From positions 1 through 6,519 of the forward strand of contig JAIRMD010000227.1 of the NCBI GenBank assembly GCA_031258915.1: a stretch of 6,519 nt of DNA, given 5' to 3'. Numbering within the stretch: position 1 is the stretch's first letter; every line of letters starts with the position of its first letter. Both the position numbers and the translations under genes were made by a program. Origin of the DNA: Prevotellaceae bacterium (GTDB lineage Bacteria > Bacteroidota > Bacteroidia > Bacteroidales > UBA932). This document shows positions 1 to 5,249 of the stretch, piece by piece. The notes beneath the pieces are model-generated. The model had not been told where the DNA came from, did no database searches, and saw nothing but the letters and a program-made list of their open reading frames with translations.

Positions 1-1
1 T

Positions 2-127
2 GATGTTCTCGTGAAAATCCTGCATAATGAGAATGAAATTTTTGTTCCGCCCGTTAAAAGCGATTTGCGGCCATACTATCGGTGGCAGGATTTGGCAGAA
101 TACTATCGCTACCGGCTGATTAAATGA
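2..127 (+). CDS. C-terminal fragment of an unrecognised protein
   Basis: An open frame enters from the left edge and ends at TGA 125-127, leaving 41 residues. The visible tail is charged and aromatic, ends in AEYYRYRLIK, and includes the stretch RPYYRWQDLAEYY. It has no membrane segment, no cysteine cluster and no motif I can tie to a family. That it is a real gene end rather than a chance frame rests on its being open from the edge, on the + strand like every other gene here, and on its protein-like composition. The AT-rich spacer begins straight after the stop. The start lies outside the window and the function is unknown. Since araD has its own promoter, this gene need not be related to it. 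Confidence 0.6.
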   Translation, partial: DVLVKILHNENEIFVPPVKSDLRPYYRWQDLAEYYRYRLIK

Positions 128-171
128 AAGCAATTCGTTTTAATTTAAGCCGGGCTACGCTACGCTTCGGT

Positions 172-185
172 TCCCCCGTAGGGGA
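172..185. repeat. Short GC-rich hairpin element (probable dispersed intergenic repeat)
   Basis: TCCCC (172-176) and GGGGA (181-185) form a perfect 5-bp stem around the loop CGTA. A GC-rich flank (about 150-170, with ctacg repeated twice in a row) lies on the left and an AT-rich flank with attaatatcaatagaaa on the right. The core 11-mer at 175-185 recurs in inverted orientation at 5186-5196. From memory, similar 'cccgtaggg' cores followed by 'aatat-aatag' flanks are scattered through Bacteroidota intergenic regions, so I read it as a dispersed element. No T-run follows, so it is not a standard intrinsic terminator. Confidence 0.45.
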
Positions 186-238
186 TTAATATCAATAGAA
201 AAACGTGTATCATCACATCCCCTTGAAAAAATTAAAAT

Positions 239-261
239 TTGACATGGAATTAAATTGACAT
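239..261 (+). repeat. Direct repeat TTGACAT, 16-bp period, upstream of the araD promoter
   Basis: TTGACAT occurs at 239-245 and again at 255-261, so the copies are 16 bp apart, within an AT-rich tract just upstream of the -33 element of the araD promoter. The spacing and position would suit a pair of regulator half-sites. TTGACA also resembles a sigma-70 -35 hexamer, but no matching -10 lies at 16-18 bp from either copy, and Bacteroidota use a different consensus. The regulatory role is a guess. Confidence 0.25.
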
Positions 262-269
262 AATCTCTA

Positions 270-300
270 TTGTACAAATCAGAAAAAATCAGTATTTTTG
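270..300 (+). promoter_or_regulatory. Bacteroidota-type promoter for araD
   Basis: The -7 box TATTTTTG (293-300) matches the Bacteroidota consensus TAnnTTTG exactly. A TTG at 270-272 lies 20 nt upstream, which fits the usual -33 position. Transcription would start about 5-8 nt after the box, leaving a leader of roughly 20 nt before the ATG at 326. There is no Shine-Dalgarno sequence, as is common in this phylum. Confidence 0.65.
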
Positions 301-325
301 CCGCATAAATCCAAGCTGTTACAGT

Positions 326-1015
326 ATGATGTTAGAAGAGCTCAAGCGCGCAGTTTTTCGCGCCAACCTCGACCTTGTGAAGCACGGGCTGGTAATTTTT
401 ACGTGGGGCAACGTAAGCGCCATCGACCGCAGCCGGGGGCTTGTGGCGATTAAGCCATCGGGGGTGGGGTACGACGGCATGGCGGCCGAAGATATGGTGG
501 TGGTAGACCTCAGCGGAAAGGTGGTTGAGGGAAAGTACAAGCCGTCGAGCGATACCGCTACGCACCTTGCGCTGTACAGCGCGTTTGAAGGGGTGGGCGG
601 CGTTGTGCATACGCACTCCACCTACGCCACCGCATGGGCGCAAGCCGGCTGCGATATTCCCAGCATCGGCACCACCCAAGCCGACTACTTCAGCCAAGCC
701 ATCCCCTGCACCCGCGCCATGACCGACAAAGAGATCAGCGGTGCCTACGAGCTCGAAACCGGCAAGGTAATCGTAGAACGCTTTGCGGGCCTTAACCCGG
801 AGCACGTGCCGGCGGCACTGGTAAAAAACCACGGCCCCTTTGCGTGGGGTAAGGATGCCGCCAACGCTGTGCACAACGCCGTAGTGCTGGAGCAGGTAGC
901 TAAGATGGCCTACCTCTCCTACGGCATCAACCCTAAGCTCGACATGAACCCCGAACTCGTCAAAAAACATTTTTACCGCAAGCACGGCCCTGGCGCGTAC
1001 TATGGACAGCAGTGA
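326..1015 (+). CDS. araD: L-ribulose-5-phosphate 4-epimerase (class II aldolase family)
   Basis: This enzyme interconverts L-ribulose 5-phosphate and D-xylulose 5-phosphate, feeding L-arabinose (and possibly ascorbate-type sugars) into the pentose phosphate pathway in the cytoplasm. The protein is 229 residues, close to the 231 of E. coli AraD, and the numbering nearly coincides. Visible features are TWGNVS (26-31), KPSG (43-46), the phosphate/metal segment SSD (74-76), the zinc ligands HTH (His95, His97) and His169 in KNHG, the catalytic Asp120 in TTQADYF, Glu142, and the C-terminal HGPGAYYGQ carrying the second tyrosine (Tyr226, equivalent to E. coli Tyr229). Two ATGs stand in tandem at 326 and 329; the first gives the E. 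coli-like numbering. The gene sits just downstream of a strong promoter and is followed by a 125-bp spacer, so it is probably monocistronic. No araA or araB is visible nearby. Related fuculose-1-phosphate aldolases lack this overall match, so the call is firm, although the physiological sugar is not shown. Confidence 0.95.
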   Translation: MMLEELKRAVFRANLDLVKHGLVIFTWGNVSAIDRSRGLVAIKPSGVGYDGMAAEDMVVVDLSGKVVEGKYKPSSDTATHLALYSAFEGVGGVVHTHSTYATAWAQAGCDIPSIGTTQADYFSQAIPCTRAMTDKEISGAYELETGKVIVERFAGLNPEHVPAALVKNHGPFAWGKDAANAVHNAVVLEQVAKMAYLSYGINPKLDMNPELVKKHFYRKHGPGAYYGQQ

Positions 1016-1088
1016 GCTGAATGCTGGCGTCAAGCTAAGGTCTGCCCAATTTTTTCTTACCAGGCAATCAGAGTTCGCAAAAAAAGGC

Positions 1089-1096
1089 TATATTTG
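1089..1096 (+). promoter_or_regulatory. -7 box of the gdhA promoter
   Basis: TATATTTG matches the Bacteroidota -7 consensus TAnnTTTG exactly and lies 44 bp before the chosen gdhA ATG. A start about 5-8 nt downstream gives a leader of about 40 nt. No good TTG is present at the expected -33 position (around 1066-1070), so the promoter may be weak or need an activator. Confidence 0.55.
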
Positions 1097-1140
1097 CATC
1101 CAATTGTTTCTTGCTTTTTATTGCCCTTATAAAATCAACC

Positions 1141-2475
1141 ATGAAAGTAGAACAGGTAATGAGCCGGCTTCGCGCTAAGTATGGCCACGAAGCCGAGTAT
1201 TTGCAAGCCGTACAGGAGGTGCTCGAATCGGTGGAGGAGGTCTACAATCGCCACCCGGAGTTTGAAGAGGCCAACATCATCGAAAACCTTGTAGAGCCTG
1301 ACCGTATTTTTACGTTTAAGGTAGTGTGGCACGACGACAAGGGCAAAACGCAAGTCAACACGGGCTACCGCGTGCAGTTCAACAACGCTCTTGGCCCCTA
1401 CAAAGGCGGCGTGCGGTTTCACCCGTCGGTAACCCTGTCAACGCTCAAGTTTCTGGGCTTTGAGCAAACGTTCAAAAATGCGCTCACCACTCTGCCGATG
1501 GGCGGCGCTAAAGGTGGCGCTGACTTTAGCCCTAAGGGTAAATCAAAGGGCGAGGTGATGCGCTTCTGCCAAGCCTACATCACAGAGCTGTGGCGGCACA
1601 TTGGCGCAGAAACCGACGTGCCCGCCGGCGACATTGGCGTGGCCGGACGCGAAATAGGCTACATGTACGGATGGTACAAAAAGCTGGCGCGCGAAAATAC
1701 CGGCGTGTTCACGGGCAAAGGCTTGGGATGGGGCGGCTCGCTCATCCGGCCGGAGGCAACGGGATTCGGAGCGGTGTACTTTGTGCAGCACATGCTACAG
1801 CTGCAAAAAATGGATATTAAGGGGAAAATCGTCGCCATTTCGGGGTTTGGCAACGTGGCGTGGGGAGCAGCGCTCAAGGCAACCGAGCTGGGCGCAAAGG
1901 TGGTAGCCATCTCCGGCCCAGACGGATACATCTACGACGAGCAGGGGCTGGATGCCGAAAAAATAGCCTACATGGTAACGCTGCGCGACTCGTGCAACGA
2001 CGTGGTGGCACCCTATGCCGAGAAATTTACAAGCGCACGGTTTATTGCCGGCAAAAAGCCGTGGGAGCTGAAGGTGGACATTGCGCTGCCCTGCGCCATA
2101 CAGAACGAGCTCAACGGCGACGACGCAAAAATGCTGATTGTAAACAAAACGCTGTGCGTGGCGGAGGTATCGAACATGGGCTGTACGCCGGAAGCTGTCA
2201 ACGAATTTACGGAGCACAAGCTGCTGTTTGCGCCCGGTAAAGCCGCAAACGCGGGTGGCGTATCGGTGTCGGGGCTGGAAATGTCGCAGAACGCCATGAA
2301 GTACAGCTGGACAAAAGAGGAGGTGGACGGTAAGCTGCACCAAATTATGAGCAACATCCACGAAGCCTGCCTCAAGTTCGGCCGCCAGCCCGACGGCTAC
2401 ATCAGCTACGTAAAAGGCGCCAACATTGCAGGTTTTATGAAGGTGGCGCAGGCAATGCTGGAGCAGGGGGTGTAA
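1141..2475 (+). CDS. gdhA: Glutamate dehydrogenase, hexameric class I
   Basis: GdhA catalyses L-glutamate + H2O + NAD(P)+ = 2-oxoglutarate + NH4+ + NAD(P)H, linking nitrogen assimilation or glutamate fermentation to central carbon. The product is 444 residues, normal for the bacterial hexameric enzyme. The N-terminal substrate domain has Lys88 (GPYKGGVRFHP), Lys112 (FKNALT), the catalytic lysine Lys124 in PMGGAKGG and the catalytic Asp164 in PAGDIGVAGREIGYM. The Rossmann domain begins with GFGNVA (235-240), followed by the ISGPDGYIYD loop (257-266). Cofactor choice is unclear: Phe236, Pro260 and Asp261 correspond to residues that, as I recall, favour NAD+ in Clostridium symbiosum GDH, while Bacteroidota homologues are often labelled NADP-type. 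A TTG at 1111 would add ten residues, but it lies only some 10 nt from the probable transcription start, and the ATG gives the standard N-terminus. The AT-rich leader has no Shine-Dalgarno. Downstream, 96 bp separate it from the DUF819 gene and no clear terminator is seen. Confidence 0.96.
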   Translation: MKVEQVMSRLRAKYGHEAEYLQAVQEVLESVEEVYNRHPEFEEANIIENLVEPDRIFTFKVVWHDDKGKTQVNTGYRVQFNNALGPYKGGVRFHPSVTLSTLKFLGFEQTFKNALTTLPMGGAKGGADFSPKGKSKGEVMRFCQAYITELWRHIGAETDVPAGDIGVAGREIGYMYGWYKKLARENTGVFTGKGLGWGGSLIRPEATGFGAVYFVQHMLQLQKMDIKGKIVAISGFGNVAWGAALKATELGAKVVAISGPDGYIYDEQGLDAEKIAYMVTLRDSCNDVVAPYAEKFTSARFIAGKKPWELKVDIALPCAIQNELNGDDAKMLIVNKTLCVAEVSNMGCTPEAVNEFTEHKLLFAPGKAANAGGVSVSGLEMSQNAMKYSWTKEEVDGKLHQIMSNIHEACLKFGRQPDGYISYVKGANIAGFMKVAQAMLEQGV

Positions 2476-2529
2476 AACCTGTAAGCCATGAGCGTGAAGT
2501 AGAATAAGGAATCTCTCGGCTTTGCACGC

Positions 2530-2554
2530 TAACTTCTTTAACTTTTTAACTTCT
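2530..2554. repeat. Three imperfect TAACTTYT tandem units
   Basis: The units TAACTTCTT (2530-2538), TAACTTTT (2539-2546) and TAACTTCT (2547-2554) sit in tandem in the spacer between gdhA and the DUF819 gene, 17 bp before the latter's ATG. No TAnnTTTG box is seen in this spacer (the nearest is CGGCTTTG at 2517-2524, which lacks TA), so the downstream gene may depend on gdhA transcription. Confidence 0.6.
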
Positions 2555-2571
2555 ATAGCTGCTTTTTTTAC

Positions 2572-3759
2572 ATGCTATTATCAACCATTTTTCTGCTGCT
2601 GTACGTAGCGACGCCCATACTGATTCTGCTGCTGTGCAAGAGGTTCAAGCCGGTGCAGAAGATAGGGGAAGTACTCGCAGCCTATTTTGCGGGGGTGCTG
2701 CTCGCTGTGGCGATTTGGATTTTTGTGCAGGCGGGGGCGCTCGAAGGCGAGCAGCTGGCAAGCCTGCGCAAGCTGCAATCCACCGTTTGCGATTTGGTAA
2801 TTCCGTTTGCTATTCCGCTCATGCTTTTTTCGTCCAACCTCAGCCACCTGAAGTCGCAGCTTGGCGGCGCCACCCGCGCCCTGGCGACAGGGGTGGCGGC
2901 TGCTGCCTGCATGACGGTTACCGGAGCGTTCATCTTCCATTCGCGCATATCGGAGATGTGGAAAGTTGCGGGTTTGGTAGCCGGTGTCGAAACCGGAGGT
3001 ACGCCCAACATGGCAGCCCTACAGTTTGCCCTGAAAGCTCAGGAGAACACGTTCATACAGCTTCAGGCGAGCGACATGCTGGTGTGCTTTTTTTACCTGC
3101 TGTTTCTTTTTTCGGTAGGCAAGGCGCTGCTGCGCAAATTTCTGCCAAAGTACAAGCCGCTTGCCGAAGGTGTTAGCGCGGTCAGCGTGCCGTCCGGCGA
3201 AGGCAGCTACTCCTTCATGCGCTCGCGCCGCGAGCTGCTTCAAGTGCTCAAATCGCTGGGGCTATCCGTTGTGGTAGCGCTGCTCTCCATTGGCGTATCG
3301 CTGCTGCTGTTTGGCGGCATCAACGTGCCCTGCCTCATGCTTACCCTCACCACGCTGAGCATTGCTGCCTCCTTCGTCAAGCCGGTGCGGAAGCTGCGCC
3401 ACTCGTTTGACATCGGCATGTTTCTGGTGCTCATCTTCAACATGGCTATTGCCTCGATGGTAGATTTTACGCAGCTACTCAACACCGAAATGTACTACAT
3501 TGCAGGCTACGTAGCCTACAGCGTGTTCGGCACGCTGCTCCTGCACGCCTTGCTGTGCAAGCTGCTAAAGGTTGACGCCGATACGTTCATGGTATCCTCG
3601 TCGGCGCTGATCAACTCCCCCCCGTTCGTTCCGGCGGTGGCGGCGGCCATAGGCAACCGGCAGGTAGTGCTGGTGGGCATTTCGGTGGGCATAGTGGGGT
3701 ACGCCGTGGGCAACTACCTCGGGTTTATCGTTGCCGAGGGTTTGAGAATGATCCTGTAG
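2572..3759 (+). CDS. DUF819-family integral membrane protein, putative transporter
   Basis: This 395-residue, strongly hydrophobic protein has the length and layout of the DUF819 (YjcL-like) family, whose substrate is not established as far as I know. By eye about ten to eleven membrane segments can be placed near residues 4-22, 32-54, 72-88, 103-122, 130-140, 166-184, 228-247, 252-269, 281-297, 308-328 and 364-388. A short polar stretch (about 188-222, rich in Lys/Arg/Ser) divides the protein into halves. The conserved-looking GGTPNMAA (142-149) falls between helices in the first half, and a Pro/Asn-rich counterpart, INSPPFVP (347-354), occupies the matching place in the second half, as in transporters built from two related halves. 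The first residues form a hydrophobic helix that would act as a signal anchor; no cleavage site is evident. The gene lies between gdhA and the 2-oxoacid oxidoreductase genes, which suggests but does not prove an amino- or organic-acid substrate. The start is the ATG after an A/T-rich leader. Confidence 0.82.
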   Translation: MLLSTIFLLLYVATPILILLLCKRFKPVQKIGEVLAAYFAGVLLAVAIWIFVQAGALEGEQLASLRKLQSTVCDLVIPFAIPLMLFSSNLSHLKSQLGGATRALATGVAAAACMTVTGAFIFHSRISEMWKVAGLVAGVETGGTPNMAALQFALKAQENTFIQLQASDMLVCFFYLLFLFSVGKALLRKFLPKYKPLAEGVSAVSVPSGEGSYSFMRSRRELLQVLKSLGLSVVVALLSIGVSLLLFGGINVPCLMLTLTTLSIAASFVKPVRKLRHSFDIGMFLVLIFNMAIASMVDFTQLLNTEMYYIAGYVAYSVFGTLLLHALLCKLLKVDADTFMVSSSALINSPPFVPAVAAAIGNRQVVLVGISVGIVGYAVGNYLGFIVAEGLRMIL

Positions 3760-3802
3760 CGCAGCGCTTTGTAATTTGAAAGTTTCAGCTTTAAAAAAAT
3801 TT

Positions 3803-4054
3803 ATGGCAAAAGTAAGAGGAGCAATAGTAATAGACACCGAAAAATGCAAGGGATGCGAGGTTTGCGTAGTATCGTGTCCCACAAAGGTAGTAGCGCTTGC
3901 GCAGGAGGTGAACGGCAAGGGCTACCGCTACGCATACATGCACCAGCCCGACGCCTGCACAGGCTGCGCAAGCTGTGCACTGGTGTGCCCCGATAGCGTG
4001 ATTACCGTTTACAAGGTAAAAATTGCTGCGCGTGAGCAAATGGTAAATTCTTGA
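3803..4054 (+). CDS. korD: 2-oxoacid:ferredoxin oxidoreductase, 2x[4Fe-4S] ferredoxin (delta) subunit
   Basis: This 83-residue iron-sulphur protein carries two classical [4Fe-4S] motifs, CKGCEVCVVSCP (Cys15, 18, 21, 25) and CTGCASCALVCP (Cys52, 55, 58, 62). By the usual ferredoxin pattern, Cys15/18/21/62 bind one cluster and Cys25/52/55/58 the other. It would carry electrons out of the TPP/cluster core of the Kor/Vor complex towards soluble ferredoxin, in the cytoplasm. The start MAKVRGAIVIDTEKC is the form I know from Bacteroidota homologues, so ATG 3803 is preferred to a TTG at 3776 that would add nine residues in the same frame. An A-rich stretch precedes the ATG. The gene follows the DUF819 stop by 43 bp and ends 8 bp before the alpha subunit, so it clearly heads the kor/vor gene set. 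The 43-bp spacer has no convincing TAnnTTTG box, so read-through from upstream is possible. Confidence 0.9.
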   Translation: MAKVRGAIVIDTEKCKGCEVCVVSCPTKVVALAQEVNGKGYRYAYMHQPDACTGCASCALVCPDSVITVYKVKIAAREQMVNS

Positions 4055-4062
4055 TTGTTATT

Positions 4063-5175
4063 ATGTCTGAGCTACGTTTGATGAAAGGTAATGAGGTTAT
4101 CGCAGAGGCGGCTGTGCGCTGCGGCTGCGATGCCTACTTCGGATACCCCATAACGCCCCAATCGGAGGTGATGGAAACGCTGATGGCGCTGCGCCCGTGG
4201 GAAACCACCGGCATGGTTGTGCTGCAAGCCGAGAGCGAGGTTGCATCTATCAACATGGTGTACGGCGCGGCAAGCACGGGCAAGCGAGCCATGACCTCAT
4301 CGTCAAGCCCCGGCATCAGCCTTATGGCCGAGACGCTGTCGTACCTTGCGGGAGCAGAGCTGCCCTGCCTCGTGGTGAACGTGTCGCGCGGTGGCCCGGG
4401 GCTGGGCACCATCCAGCCCTCGCAGGCCGACTACTTCATGGCCACCAAGGGCGGAGGGCACGGCGATTTTCACCTGATTGTGCTGGCGCCATCGTCGGTG
4501 CAGGAAATGCACGACTTTGTATCCCTTGCCTTCGACCTTGCCTTTAAGTACCGCAACCCGGCAATGATTCTTGCCGACGGCGTTATCGGGCAAATGATGG
4601 AGAAGGTGGAGCTGCGCGACCAACGCCCGCGCCGTGCGCGTGAGGAGGCGCTAAAGGATGTCGGAAGCTGGGCAACCACCGGAAAGGCCGGCCGCGCCCG
4701 GAACATCGTTACCTCGCTGGACCTGGACCCGGCGAGGCACGAAAAGTTCAACCAAAAGCTTCAGGCCAAGTACGCCGAAATCCGCGAAAAAGAGGTGCGC
4801 TACGAGGAGCTGCTCTGCGGCGATGCCGAGTACCTGATAGCCGCCTACGGTATCTCGGCACGCATTGGCCAGAAGGCGGTAGAGCTCCTTCGCGCCGAAG
4901 GCGTTAAGGTGGGGCTATTTCGCCCCATCACGCTGTTCCCTTTTCCGGCCAAGCAGCTTGCAGCACGGGCCGGGCAGCTCAAGGGTATCCTGTGCGTGGA
5001 GCTGAGTGCAGGACAAATGATTGAAGATGTGCTCCTTGCGGTAGGCAACACCCTGCCCGTTGCCCACTTTGGCCGCAACGGAGGCATCATTCACTCGCCC
5101 AACGAGGTGGTGGAGGCGATGAGAGAGTTAAGAGTTAAGAATGGCTTATACTACACGTGGACAGGTTTTGCGTAG
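4063..5175 (+). CDS. korA: 2-oxoacid:ferredoxin oxidoreductase, alpha subunit (KorA/VorB type)
   Basis: This is the alpha subunit of a complex that converts a 2-oxoacid plus CoA into acyl-CoA, CO2 and reduced ferredoxin. Homologues are annotated either as 2-oxoglutarate (Kor) or branched-chain 2-oxoisovalerate (VorB) enzymes, and sequence reading alone does not settle which. Over 370 residues one sees GYPITPQSE (27-35), typical of the pyrimidine-binding domain, QAESE (55-59), TSSSSPG (78-84) and GGPGLGTIQPSQADY (110-124). The C-terminal domain runs from about residue 250 and includes AAYGISARIGQKA and GLFRPITLFPFP. The start is ATG 4063; a TTG at 4051 would overlap the ferredoxin stop and give an atypical N-terminus. 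The family sequence seems to end near NEVVEAMREL; the remaining 14 residues (RVKNGLYYTWTGFA) run through a tandem AGAGTTA repeat and look like an acquired tail. The beta gene follows after 74 bp. Confidence 0.93.
   Translation: MSELRLMKGNEVIAEAAVRCGCDAYFGYPITPQSEVMETLMALRPWETTGMVVLQAESEVASINMVYGAASTGKRAMTSSSSPGISLMAETLSYLAGAELPCLVVNVSRGGPGLGTIQPSQADYFMATKGGGHGDFHLIVLAPSSVQEMHDFVSLAFDLAFKYRNPAMILADGVIGQMMEKVELRDQRPRRAREEALKDVGSWATTGKAGRARNIVTSLDLDPARHEKFNQKLQAKYAEIREKEVRYEELLCGDAEYLIAAYGISARIGQKAVELLRAEGVKVGLFRPITLFPFPAKQLAARAGQLKGILCVELSAGQMIEDVLLAVGNTLPVAHFGRNGGIIHSPNEVVEAMRELRVKNGLYYTWTGFA
5124..5137 (+). repeat. Tandem AGAGTTA x2 inside the 3' end of the alpha gene
   Basis: Two exact AGAGTTA units (5124-5130, 5131-5137) followed by AGA lie within the last codons of korA. 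Similar AT-rich tandem motifs are found here only in spacers (2530-2554, 5197-5244), so the position inside a reading frame is unusual. Confidence 0.7.
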
Positions 5176-5185
5176 TGATGACGAT

Positions 5186-5196
5186 TCCCCTACGGG
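5186..5196 (-). repeat. Inverted second copy of the 11-nt CCCGTAGGGGA element
   Basis: The + strand reads TCCCCTACGGG, the exact reverse complement of 175-185. The hairpin is shorter here because only CCC-TA-GGG-like pairing remains. It lies 10 bp after the korA stop and directly against the 8-nt repeat array. The match covers only the core; the flanks differ, so this may be a decayed element or a coincidence. Confidence 0.4.
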
Positions 5197-5244
5197 CTTT
5201 GAATCTTTGAATCTTTGAATCTTTGAATTTTTGAAATTTTGAAT
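5197..5244 (+). repeat. Six tandem 8-nt units (CTTTGAAT x4, then two variants)
   Basis: Four exact CTTTGAAT units fill 5197-5228, followed by TTTTGAAA (5229-5236) and TTTTGAAT (5237-5244): 48 bp with an exact 8-bp period. The array fills most of the korA-korB spacer and ends 5 bp before the korB ATG, so it forms most of the sequence upstream of that start. Each unit holds a TTTG, the core of Bacteroidota promoter elements, but never the full TAnnTTTG, so a promoter is not supported. Confidence 0.9.
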
Positions 5245-5249
5245 ATAAA

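Noticed and set aside
172..200. Intrinsic terminator after the first partial gene
   Set aside because: The hairpin is only 5 bp and is followed by attaatatc rather than a T-run.
239..267. Sigma-70 type promoter with TTGACA
   Set aside because: No TATAAT-like box at 16-18 bp from either TTGACA, and a better Bacteroidota promoter lies at 270-300.
332..1033. Long minus-strand reading frame (233 codons) opposite araD
   Set aside because: It is the antisense shadow of a firmly identified gene with intact catalytic residues. Its translation is low-complexity, and it has no promoter box or family resemblance.
1111..1140. Ten-codon N-terminal extension of GdhA from TTG
   Set aside because: It would start only about 10 nt after the likely transcription start and is not typical of the family; ATG 1141 gives the usual N-terminus.
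1795..2361. Minus-strand reading frame (188 codons) inside gdhA
   Set aside because: This is a shadow of the GC-rich codon pattern of gdhA; the protein has no recognisable motif and the sense gene is certain.
3776..3802. Nine-codon extension of the ferredoxin subunit from TTG
   Set aside because: ATG 3803 gives the family-typical MAKVRGAIV start, and the extension looks like spacer.
5141..5217. Small frame (ATG 5141) overlapping the end of korA and running into the repeats
   Set aside because: About 25 codons, no leader of its own, made largely of korA tail and repeat sequence; no support for translation.
5197..5244. CRISPR-like array
   Set aside because: The units are 8 nt and contiguous with no spacers, so it is a simple tandem repeat.
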